From assembly GCA_947258975.1 (NCBI GenBank), contig CAMYKK010000022.1:1-64000 (forward strand): DNA of 64,000 nucleotides, read 5' to 3'. Every line of letters starts with the position of its first letter. The stretch's first letter is position 1. The translations under genes and the position numbers were made by a program. This DNA is from an uncultured Gammaproteobacteria bacterium. GTDB lineage: Bacteria > Pseudomonadota > Gammaproteobacteria > Arenicellales > JAANXG01. Positions 18,288 to 25,804 of the stretch are shown here, in pieces. The notes beneath the pieces are model-generated. The model searched no databases. It was not told the DNA's origin and worked only from the letters and a program-made list of their open reading frames with translations.

Positions 18288-18569
18288 ATGGCCACTGCCC
18301 GTGCCCGCCATATCCTGGTGACAACTGAACAAGCGTGTGACGATCTCAAGAATCAAATAGAAGCCGGTTCGGATTTTGCGAGTATTGCAAAAGACCATTC
18401 CCAGTGCCCGTCCGGCAAACAAGGCGGGGACTTGGGGGAATTTGGTCCGGGCCAGATGGTCCGTGAGTTCGACGAGGTGGTATTCAATGCCGAGGTGGGC
18501 GCGGTCCATGGCCCCGTCAAGACTCAGTTCGGGTACCATCTGATCGAGATCACCAACCGCACCGACTAG
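18288..18569 (+). CDS. Small cytoplasmic parvulin peptidyl-prolyl isomerase
   Basis: This 93-residue single-domain PpiC-type rotamase has ARHILVTT at the start, FASIAKDHSQCPSGKQGGDLGEFGPGQMVREFDEVVF in the core and KTQFGYHLIEI at the end. The parvulin active-site pattern (two His, a Cys, and the Phe/Met pocket) is present. With no signal peptide it resembles cytoplasmic E. coli PpiC (93 residues). GGAGGAGA precedes ATG 18288, a strong ribosome-binding site. It is monocistronic as far as can be seen, with 112 bp between it and the preceding gene. Confidence 0.93.
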   Translation: MATARARHILVTTEQACDDLKNQIEAGSDFASIAKDHSQCPSGKQGGDLGEFGPGQMVREFDEVVFNAEVGAVHGPVKTQFGYHLIEITNRTD

Positions 18570-18660
18570 ATCACGCTTGATGTCATGTGGTGTGTAGCGA
18601 GGCATCTTCTACCCAATTGAGATCCCTGTCTTCTTCTCCGCTCAGGGCAGGCTGTATAAA

Positions 18661-18694
18661 TGGGAGCGGCATGGCGCCGCGAATTTCGTGACAG
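18661..18694 (+). repeat. REP-like palindrome, copy A (partial)
   Basis: The sequence TGGGAGCGGCATGGCGCCGC followed by GAATTTCGTGACA is a stem-loop (GCGGC...GCCGC) with the same head as copies B and C. It lacks the clear closing arm seen in copy B. Confidence 0.6.
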
Positions 18695-18753
18695 GCTGTA
18701 TCGGTGACAGCGGCTTTCCCCTGCTGTGCGGGGACAAGCCAGCCGCGATGTGT

Positions 18754-18802
18754 GTGGGAGCGGCTTCTAGCCGCGAATATCTTGACAGCATGTCACTCCC
18801 AC
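18754..18802 (+). repeat. REP-like palindrome, copy B (complete)
   Basis: This 49-bp element is bounded by inverted GTGGGAG and CTCCCAC. It has an inner stem GCGGC-TTCTA-GCCGC and then GAATATCTTGACAGCATGTCA, which contains a second small inverted repeat (TGACA...TGTCA). The head GTGGGAGCGGC...GCCGCGA resembles REP sequences of Pseudomonas and other Gammaproteobacteria. The same unit recurs at 60565. Confidence 0.75.
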
Positions 18803-18820
18803 CTGCCAAGCGATAAGAAC

Positions 18821-18853
18821 ATTGGGGTCAGAGTTGAGAACTCTGACCCCAAT
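18821..18853 (+). terminator. Perfect 15-bp inverted repeat followed by a T run
   Basis: The arms ATTGGGGTCAGAGTT and AACTCTGACCCCAAT are separated by GAG and followed by TTTTC on the plus strand. It can act as a terminator for plus-strand transcription, and a structure of this strength between genes may also stop minus-strand transcripts from the metallo-hydrolase gene. GGGGTCAGAGT arms are common in dispersed bacterial palindromes, so it may equally be a mobile repeat relic. Confidence 0.55.
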
Positions 18854-18938
18854 TTTTCGAACGCCGGGAATCCTGACGTCGACATTTCAACGGCTTGTCC
18901 ATCGGTGTGGCTACCCTGCATCGCGGATGTATGACGCG

Positions 18939-19754
18939 TTAGAATTTTTGTATGTCGCCCGGCTGCATCACGATGACCTTGGTCGGGGAATCGCCGAGTG
19001 CTGCCTTGAACTGCTCCGGTGTCCCTTTCAACGGCGGAAACGTCGCATAATGGATGGGAATCACGGTCTTTGTGTTGAGCAGGTTTTTCACCGCATAGGC
19101 GGCATGCTGCGGATCCATCGTAAAGTGACCGCCGATGGGCAGCAGCGCCAGATCCGGTCGGTAGTAATCGCCGATGAATTGCATGTCCGCGAACACCCCA
19201 GTGTCGCCGGCGTGATAAAGCTTGAATCCGTTTTCCAGCTCGATAATGTAACCGGCCGGTTCACCGCCCGGGTGTAGGCGCTTTTTACCGGTGGTCGGGT
19301 CGGTGTGCAAGACCTCGGAACTGTGCTCCGCCCGCACCATGGTGACGGTGATTCCGTCGCCGACGGGTTTGATTGGCCCGCTCTTGTTGAACCGGATGAG
19401 TTGTTTGTAGGGCACGATGCCCAAGGTGCCGAAGGTGTGTCCCATGTCGGCGTTCATGGCTACCTTGGCACCGCTCATCTCGGCGAGCTTGGCGGTGTCG
19501 CCGACGTGATCCCCGTGGCCGTGGGTAACCAATATAAGGTCAATCTTGCCGAGTTTGGTGAGATCTTTGAGCTGGTCCGGTGTCTTGGGATTCTTGGTGA
19601 TGAACGGGTCGATCATGATCACCTTGCCGCCGGGGGTGGTGACCTTGAACGCCGACTGTCCGAACCACTGCAACTCGACCGCATGTGCTGCGCCGACGCT
19701 GAGCAGGCAAGCTGTAAACAAACCACTGACAAATACGCGATGGAACACGTTCAT
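18939..19754 (-). CDS. Periplasmic metal-dependent hydrolase, UPF0173/metallo-beta-lactamase fold
   Basis: This 271-residue protein begins with a clear Sec signal peptide (hydrophobic FVSGLFTACLLSVGAAHA, cleavage near residue 25). It then has a metallo-beta-lactamase domain with THGHGDHVGDT (HxHxDH), the downstream MVRAEHSS and GDTGVFADM (metal ligands), and a final IPIHYATFP. UPF0173 proteins are normally cytoplasmic and lack the leader, so this is an exported version. A strong AGGAGGA site precedes ATG 19754. Substrate unknown. It diverges from the DUF899 gene, with a 145-bp shared promoter region. Confidence 0.9.
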   Translation of the reverse strand: MNVFHRVFVSGLFTACLLSVGAAHAVELQWFGQSAFKVTTPGGKVIMIDPFITKNPKTPDQLKDLTKLGKIDLILVTHGHGDHVGDTAKLAEMSGAKVAMNADMGHTFGTLGIVPYKQLIRFNKSGPIKPVGDGITVTMVRAEHSSEVLHTDPTTGKKRLHPGGEPAGYIIELENGFKLYHAGDTGVFADMQFIGDYYRPDLALLPIGGHFTMDPQHAAYAVKNLLNTKTVIPIHYATFPPLKGTPEQFKAALGDSPTKVIVMQPGDIQKF

Positions 19755-19899
19755 TAATCTCCTCCTGATAATTGTTGATTCTGCTAAATCGCGACGCCAG
19801 TATAAATCAATTCAATTTTGAGAAATATTCTTAAAGTAGCTTTTTGGTTTATCATCGCTGCCCCTGTGGTGGCGAAGATCTTGGGGACGAGGTGACACA

Positions 19900-20598
19900 G
19901 TGGGCAGGATTCACGACAAGAAATTTCCGGGCGAAAGCAACGAGTATCGCCGGGCGCGCGACGAGTTGTTGGACATGGAGATCGATTTACGCCGGCGGAT
20001 CGAGGCGGTCGCTGCGTTGCGACGCCGGCTGCCGCCTGGCGGAGCGTTGAAACAAGACTACGTGTTCCAGGAAGGCGGTGCAGATCTTGCGGATGACACA
20101 ACCGTCAAGCAGACCAAGTTTTCTGAACTGTTCGCATCGGGGAAGGACAGTCTGATCATCTATAGCTTCATGTACGCGCCGGACGCCGATGAACCATGTC
20201 CGATGTGCACCGCGATCCTGGATAACTTCAACGGTAACGCGTCGCATGTGACGGATCGGGTCAATCTTGCCGTGGCCGCCAAGTCACCGGTGAAGCGGAT
20301 TCGTAGCTGGGCCCGGATGCGAGGTTGGGACCGCCTGCGGTTGCTGTCTTCCGCACACAACAGTTACAACGCCGATTATTTTGCGGAAAGTGCCGAGTGG
20401 GGCCAAATGCCGGCTATCAATGTGTTCACGAAAAACGAGCAGGGTATTCACCACTTCTATGACACTGAATTACTGTACGCACAGGCGGCGGAAGGACAGC
20501 ATCCGAGACATGCCGACCTGCTGTGGCCGCTGTGGAACCTATTCGATCTGACCGCCAAGGGCCGGGGAACGGGCTGGTTTCCACGGTTGTATTATTGA
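19900..20598 (+). CDS. DUF899 family thioredoxin-like protein
   Basis: This 232-residue protein starts at GTG 19900 (GAGG eight bases upstream). It has the DUF899 order: N-terminal ESNEYRRARDELLDMEIDLRR, then LPPGGALKQDYVFQ, SLIIYSFMYAPDADEPCPMCTAILDNFNG (the CPMC motif aligns with the redox site of thioredoxin-like proteins), and INVFTKNEQGIHHFYDTELLY with RGTGWFPRLYY at the end. Members are predicted thioredoxin-fold proteins of unknown function, possibly in redox or thiol chemistry. Full length and apparently intact. Confidence 0.85.
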   Translation: MGRIHDKKFPGESNEYRRARDELLDMEIDLRRRIEAVAALRRRLPPGGALKQDYVFQEGGADLADDTTVKQTKFSELFASGKDSLIIYSFMYAPDADEPCPMCTAILDNFNGNASHVTDRVNLAVAAKSPVKRIRSWARMRGWDRLRLLSSAHNSYNADYFAESAEWGQMPAINVFTKNEQGIHHFYDTELLYAQAAEGQHPRHADLLWPLWNLFDLTAKGRGTGWFPRLYY

Positions 20599-20711
20599 CC
20601 TCGCGGACTTGGGTCTGAGGCCAGCGACACACGGAGATCATAATTTGAATCCATTTGCGTTGCTCGGCTATTGCGGCCATCGGCTATTCGACGGAAACAT
20701 CCAGACACGCC

Positions 20712-21326
20712 ATGACTCCGGAACTGCATAGGCGGTTTGTGGCGACCGCGGGCAGAATCTCGCCCGCATTACAGCGTGCGCTCGCGGACATCGGGCCGTT
20801 AACACTACCCGATCGCAGGCGAAACGGCCTGGTCCCATTCCTGGCGCGGGCAGTTGTCGGTCAACAGCTGTCCACCCGGGCGGCAAGCAGTATCTGGGGC
20901 CGCGTCGAGACCACGCTGCAAGAACGCGGCAGTCGCATACCGGACTTTTTTTGTGAGACCAACGCGCCACGGTTAAGCGCATGTGGCGTCTCGGGAAACA
21001 AGATCAAGGCGTTATGCAGTATCGCAACGGCACACGCGCAAGGACACTTGTCGCCGGAGCGCCTTAAAAAAATGAACCTAGAACAGCGCTACGCCCATTT
21101 GCAGGCGATCTGGGGTGTCGGCCCGTGGACCGCCGACATGGCGATGATATTTTATTTTCAGGAGCTTGACATCTGGCCCGCGGGAGATATCGCTGTGCGT
21201 ACGACATTCAGCCGCTTTGTGCTCGAGGAAGGCGCCATGCCGGTTCCGGAGGCGGCCGCATTATTCGCTCCCCACCGGTCGCTGTTGGCGCTTTACATGT
21301 GGCGCATCGTTGCACTGGTGCCGTAA
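20712..21326 (+). CDS. DNA-3-methyladenine glycosylase II-type (AlkA family)
   Basis: This 204-residue HhH-GPD enzyme would remove alkylated bases from DNA. It has LARAVVGQQLSTRAASSIWGR, then the helix-hairpin-helix IWGVGPWTADMAMIFYF, followed by the catalytic Asp in WPAGDIAVRTTF. It lacks the C-terminal FeS Cys set of MutY/Nth and the long N-terminal domain of E. coli AlkA, as in the shorter MAG-like group. ATG 20712 (MTPELHRRF) was chosen since the upstream extension to 20655 looks unrelated. It follows the DUF899 gene by 113 bp. Confidence 0.9.
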   Translation: MTPELHRRFVATAGRISPALQRALADIGPLTLPDRRRNGLVPFLARAVVGQQLSTRAASSIWGRVETTLQERGSRIPDFFCETNAPRLSACGVSGNKIKALCSIATAHAQGHLSPERLKKMNLEQRYAHLQAIWGVGPWTADMAMIFYFQELDIWPAGDIAVRTTFSRFVLEEGAMPVPEAAALFAPHRSLLALYMWRIVALVP

Positions 21327-21495
21327 CGACACGGATTGTGTGTTGATAGCGGCGGTGGATTGCTGTTAACAACAGCCGGCATCCTCGGTGCGACGTGGGT
21401 TGTGTGCAATGCAGATGCTGAGTTCACGGATACAGACGAGCCAATCGTTGCCCCCGAGATTTGCCGTCCCCGAACGGATGCTGCCCGGGGACTCA

Positions 21496-22302
21496 TTACG
21501 CCGCTGCCTCCGGTGCGACGTCCCGATGCGGCGGGTTGCCGTTTCCCCAAACCAGTCGTTTGTAGTCGAACGAATGTTCGATGGTCGGTTTGACGACCTG
21601 GAAGTACGGCGATATGTCGAAGTCCCGCGGCGCAAACAGGCTATGGTGCCGTATATGCAGGATCTCGCGGACGGTATCCCCGTATCGGCCACGAGTGGGC
21701 GTGTCGAGTTCCTCTACATGCGGCAGAATTGGATATCGCACGGATTGAAACGCCTGGGCGATCAGGGACGAGCATATCGCCTGGGTGGGGTCGCCGCTGC
21801 CCAGGGCAAGCATGCGGCGGCGCATGGAGCTCGGCACCGGGGGCGTGGGCAGCAGATAACGCGCAAGGTCGATGATATTTTTTAGATCGTAGGCGTGTCC
21901 CAACCTCGAGACGACGTATTCGATGATGCGCAGTTGGTCCTCCGGCGCGAGGTTGATGGCGCGGCAGATACGGGTGTTGAACGATGTATATTTCGCGAGT
22001 GGGACGCAAATGACACCCTCCTTGATATCGGCCTCTACCAGCACCGGCGCGGTCTCGTAGTCGTCACCCTGGCCCAGGGCATCACCGACGTGGATCGCTG
22101 CATGCGACCAGGTTGACTGGGTCAGATATTTGATTGCGGTACTGAGCCGTCGATCGCCTTCTACGAGCAATACGTCACACGGCCGCATTACCGCCGCCAG
22201 CTTGGCGGGATCGGTAATCGAAAATGCCTGATAACCTTTTATCGGCTTATTCAAGTAGCTGGCAAGCCAGCCACCTACGGTTTTCAATATTGATCCGGAC
22301 AT
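21496..22302 (-). CDS. YiiX/YaeF-like permuted NlpC/P60-type cysteine hydrolase
   Basis: The 268-residue protein has VLLVEGDRRLSTAIKYLTQSTWSHAAIHVGDA (catalytic His region first) and, about 100 residues later, GDPTQAICSSLIAQAFQS (catalytic Cys), the reversed order of the permuted papain-like amidase group (peptidase family C92). Such enzymes act on amide or thioester bonds in lipids or peptides; activity here is inferred. No signal peptide is seen. The frame extends to a TTG at 22335, but ATG 22302 (MSGSILK) is the more natural start. It converges on the glycosylase gene. Confidence 0.75.
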   Translation of the reverse strand: MSGSILKTVGGWLASYLNKPIKGYQAFSITDPAKLAAVMRPCDVLLVEGDRRLSTAIKYLTQSTWSHAAIHVGDALGQGDDYETAPVLVEADIKEGVICVPLAKYTSFNTRICRAINLAPEDQLRIIEYVVSRLGHAYDLKNIIDLARYLLPTPPVPSSMRRRMLALGSGDPTQAICSSLIAQAFQSVRYPILPHVEELDTPTRGRYGDTVREILHIRHHSLFAPRDFDISPYFQVVKPTIEHSFDYKRLVWGNGNPPHRDVAPEAAA

Positions 22303-22434
22303 GATGGTCGCTCGATACGCATGGAAATGATTCAAAGTATAACCGTAGTCACCACCTCGCCAATTCGGCCGGCGCCGATGTCGGCCAACGTCGCAAGCCG
22401 TGGTTAGTAGTGAGACCGGTAGTCAGCCGGAATT

Positions 22435-22968
22435 TTATGCATTTGATCCGGGCGAAATTTTACAACGAGGGCGCGCAGGGTGAGAAATGATGCGGGCTAG
22501 AACAACCGAGGTCTCAATCTGGCGCTTGGGGATGTGCCAGTATTTACCGAGCAGCCTGTCTTTCTCCGAGGTCCTCACCAACCGGTAGCCGTTTTTTTCG
22601 TAAAAGGCAATGGCCCAGTGCGCATCGGCCCAAGTGCCGACGAGCAGTGGTTTATCTGTTAAAGCTTCGAGGTGTTGCAGCAGACGGGTCCCGATGCCTT
22701 GGCGACGTGCGCGCGTTGCCACGTATGCGTGCCGGATGAGATGAACACCGGTCTTGTTCTGTATACCCATCACCCCACTGATTGCTCCTGCTGCCTCGAG
22801 GCCCCAGAATATAACGCCATCTGCAATTTCTTGACTCAGCTCTTCTCCGGACATGTACGGGTCATGCCAGCAATCCGCCGGAATGATGCCGCGATATGCC
22901 TGGGCCGCGTCGTTGATGATACCGCAGACCGCCGTTGCGTCTGATTCGCCACACTTTCGTATCGTCAT
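22435..22968 (-). CDS. GNAT family N-acetyltransferase
   Basis: This 177-residue protein has the GNAT core: MTIRKCGESDATAVCGIINDA at the start, the acetyl-CoA-binding loop RARRQGIGTRLLQHLE (R/Q-x-x-G-x-G/A), and the final strand-helix WAIAFYEKNGYRLV. It is usual in size for the superfamily. ATG 22968 was chosen because the conserved beta-1 strand begins right there. It is read in the same direction as the CbbO-like gene, starting 28 bp after its stop. Substrate cannot be told from sequence. Confidence 0.88.
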   Translation of the reverse strand: MTIRKCGESDATAVCGIINDAAQAYRGIIPADCWHDPYMSGEELSQEIADGVIFWGLEAAGAISGVMGIQNKTGVHLIRHAYVATRARRQGIGTRLLQHLEALTDKPLLVGTWADAHWAIAFYEKNGYRLVRTSEKDRLLGKYWHIPKRQIETSVVLARIISHPARPRCKISPGSNA

Positions 22969-22996
22969 ATATGGGCCCCAGCAATCGTGTGGCCGG

Positions 22997-24748
22997 CTAT
23001 CTTTCCAGCCCAGTGAGGCGAGCGTACACACGCGGCAGCGCCGCGGGCAGCGCGGCTACATTTGAGATTACGATATAGCGACCCGCCCCGAACAGATGAG
23101 GCAGGTACTCTTGTCCTTTTTGGTCGATGGTCAACCCGAACGGAAACACCCCCAAGGCGCGCAGATCCATCAACGCCCGGCGGGTGTCCTCCAAGGCGTA
23201 ACGCCCTTCATAACGGTCGGCCGGATCGTAAGGTCGTCCGTCGGTCAGCACCAAAAGCAGCCGGTGCCGGCTCGGCCGGCCGGCGAGCGTGCCACCGACG
23301 TGGCGCACCGCGGCACCCATCCGCGTTGACCCTTCAGGCCCGAGCCCCAGGATCCGTTGACGCACAGTGTCGCTGTAGGTCTCGCTAAAGCTTTTGATGC
23401 GCAGGCAGTCGACGAACGCGCGGCTGTAGCTGGAGAACGCGAAGAGCGCGAATTCATCTTGCAGCCCGTGCAGCGCCTCGGCAACCACCAGCATCGCGCG
23501 CTGAGCGATATCGATAACCCGGTGTAACCCGTCGATGCGGCCTTGGGTTGAATTGGATATGTCGAGCAACACGGCGACCGATAGTTCACGCTCGTCACGA
23601 ATACGATGCCGGTACAGTCGATCGCCGCGGTGACCGGTGGCGCGGTGTTCGGTCGCAGCATCGACGAACGCGTCCACATCCACCTCCTCGCCATCTATCA
23701 ACCGGCGCCGCCAGTGATCCTGCAGGCGAAACGCTTCGAAGCGGCGGCGTACGCGGGCGGCTAGTTGCTGCAATTCCTGGTCCGGGGCCTTCGTGGCGAC
23801 GGCTGCCGGCACCTGCTCGTACACCCGACACCAGTCGGGCCGATAGTCCCGGCGCCGGTAATGCCATTCCGGATAAAGCAGCGCGCCGGTCAATCGTTCC
23901 CCATCCGCGACCGCGTCGCGGGTATCGGGATCGTAAGCTTGTTCCTCGGTGGGTTCGTCGGTGCTGTAACCCTCGGTCGGGACTTCATCCAGCAGTTCGG
24001 CGTCCACATAGTCGGGCAGCGGCTTGGCATCTTTCTCAATCGGTGGCGCCGGGTGACCCCAAACGGCAGCCGGCCAGAACGGTAGCGGTCCGTGCGCCAA
24101 TACCGCCGGTGGATCGCGTAACAACTCGCCGCGTCGGGCAGCGACTAATGCGTGCGTGAGCCACGGGTGATGCACGGGTCCGGGATGACCCAGGCCATTC
24201 CGGATGCCGGCTTCTAACAACGTAAAGCCGGCGTGGTGATGGCGCGCGAGAGATGCAGTGTGCGCTTCTCGTTCTTCGAGACAAGCCCGGCACAGGCGCG
24301 CGTATCGCTGCCGCAACCCGGGATATTGGCCCACCAGCAGCTCACTCACTGCCACACCTCTCAGTAGGTGCTCCAAGCCCGGCGTGCACCGCGAGTCCGC
24401 CGGGATCTCCCGATCGAACGCAAGATAGGCGGTCAGCCAGTAGTACAGATCCCGGTTCAGGGCGCGATCGGGAAAGCGTGCAATCAGTAGCGGCAAGTGC
24501 GCATGGTCCGGATTTCGCCAGGCGAGTTCGCGCCAGTGACGTTTCGCCGACACCTTGTGACGTAACCGTTCGTGGCGCGAGCCTTCGTTGTCGGCTACGA
24601 TCTGGAGCCGGCACGATCCGGCAAGCGCGTGCAAAAACACATGTAGCCCGCGTTGCACATCGGCGAGCGCGACTGCCGCCTGCGGGTAACTTGGGGTGCG
24701 GCACAGGCCCAACGCCAACTCGAAGCGAAGATTGGCGGCAATATTCAT
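22997..24748 (-). CDS. von Willebrand A-domain protein, CbbO/NorD family
   Basis: This is a 583-residue adaptor partner of CbbQ-type AAA+ activases. The C-terminal VWA domain holds the MIDAS residues: VAVLLDISNSTQGR (DxSxS, about residue 390), GSTRMGAAVR and LTDGRPYDP. A long N-terminal region of roughly 380 residues is helical and charged. CbbO recruits the AAA+ ring to remodel RuBisCO and NorD acts on nitric oxide reductase; neither target gene is in this window. The gene follows the AAA+ gene by 17 bp, as in the known pairs. Confidence 0.88.
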   Translation of the reverse strand: MNIAANLRFELALGLCRTPSYPQAAVALADVQRGLHVFLHALAGSCRLQIVADNEGSRHERLRHKVSAKRHWRELAWRNPDHAHLPLLIARFPDRALNRDLYYWLTAYLAFDREIPADSRCTPGLEHLLRGVAVSELLVGQYPGLRQRYARLCRACLEEREAHTASLARHHHAGFTLLEAGIRNGLGHPGPVHHPWLTHALVAARRGELLRDPPAVLAHGPLPFWPAAVWGHPAPPIEKDAKPLPDYVDAELLDEVPTEGYSTDEPTEEQAYDPDTRDAVADGERLTGALLYPEWHYRRRDYRPDWCRVYEQVPAAVATKAPDQELQQLAARVRRRFEAFRLQDHWRRRLIDGEEVDVDAFVDAATEHRATGHRGDRLYRHRIRDERELSVAVLLDISNSTQGRIDGLHRVIDIAQRAMLVVAEALHGLQDEFALFAFSSYSRAFVDCLRIKSFSETYSDTVRQRILGLGPEGSTRMGAAVRHVGGTLAGRPSRHRLLLVLTDGRPYDPADRYEGRYALEDTRRALMDLRALGVFPFGLTIDQKGQEYLPHLFGAGRYIVISNVAALPAALPRVYARLTGLER

Positions 24749-24765
24749 TGATCCCTGACGTACCC

Positions 24766-25572
24766 TCAGCTATCGAAATACGCGCGAACGGTCTCGGCGA
24801 GTCCTTCCTGAATCAATGGGTCATCCGTGAGCGCCTCCACCACGGCCACGTGGCAAGCCTCGCGTCGGCTTAATCCCTCTATCATCAAACTGGCGGCATG
24901 GATGAGTAGCCGCGTGGAGGCCACTTCCTCCAGATCGTGGCCTTCCAGTGTGCGTAGTTGCCGTCCCAATTCCGCAAGGCGCCGCGCTTCCGCGGCATCG
25001 AGCCCGGTTTCCAAGATGATGATCTCCGCTTCCTTCTCGGGCGCGGGAAAATCGAACGTCAACGCTACGAACCGCTGCCTCGTGCTTGGCTTTAGATTCT
25101 TGAAAAGGTGTTGATAGCCGGGATTGTACGACACCACCAGCATGAAATTGACCGGGGCTTTGATCAGTTCGCCGGTTTTCTCCAGATAGAGCTCGCGACG
25201 ATCGTCGGTGAGCGGGTGCAATATGACGGTCGTATCTTTACGCGCCTCGACCACCTCGTCCAGGTAACAGATTCCGCCCTCACGCGCAGCTCGTGTAAGC
25301 GGACCGTCTTGCCAAACCGTCTCTTCGCCGCGAATGAGAAAACGTCCCACCAAATCGGATGCCGACAGCTCGTCATGGCAGGCCACGGAGTAAAGCGGCC
25401 GACCCAGCTCCGCCGCCATGTGACGCACAAATCGGGTTTTACCGCAACCTGTGGGGCCTTTGATGAGCAACGGAAGCTGGCGACGATAAGCCGAATGAAA
25501 CACTCCGCGCTCGTTGCCTTGTGGCAAATACGGCGGCGCTTTGGTTAATGGTTCCTGGCGTACTGTACTCAT
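24766..25572 (-). CDS. MoxR-class AAA+ ATPase, CbbQ/NirQ/NorQ family
   Basis: The 268-residue AAA+ protein has Walker A GPTGCGKTRFVRHM, a DELSASDLVGRFLI segment, Walker B ICYLDEVVEARKDTTV, sensor-1 VVSYNPGYQHL and the arginine-finger region STRQRFVAL. The length and the C-terminal CbbQ_C-like domain (EVASTRLLIHAASLM) fit CbbQ/NorQ. It forms hexamers that use ATP, with the VWA partner, to activate a metalloenzyme. ATG 25572 (MSTVRQEPL) was preferred; the frame upstream to 25929 is open but unlike the family. Which enzyme it activates is unknown here. Confidence 0.92.
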   Translation of the reverse strand: MSTVRQEPLTKAPPYLPQGNERGVFHSAYRRQLPLLIKGPTGCGKTRFVRHMAAELGRPLYSVACHDELSASDLVGRFLIRGEETVWQDGPLTRAAREGGICYLDEVVEARKDTTVILHPLTDDRRELYLEKTGELIKAPVNFMLVVSYNPGYQHLFKNLKPSTRQRFVALTFDFPAPEKEAEIIILETGLDAAEARRLAELGRQLRTLEGHDLEEVASTRLLIHAASLMIEGLSRREACHVAVVEALTDDPLIQEGLAETVRAYFDS

Positions 25573-25804
25573 AGAGTCCCACATAGTGCGCACCAAACGG
25601 TGGATATTAACGTGTCTATAAGTGCGGCGGAAATACCGTGCTCGGAAAACAGCATTATTTCCCAACGCGGGAAAATCGGAATTAGAGTAGTCATCCTGAT
25701 CATCTCTGACACGAAGTGTCGGATTTAGCTTGGTTGCATATGGGCGCTGCAACGTCGGTGTGCGAAAATGGGTCTGTAACCCAATTTGAGCGCCAATCGT
25801 TCCA

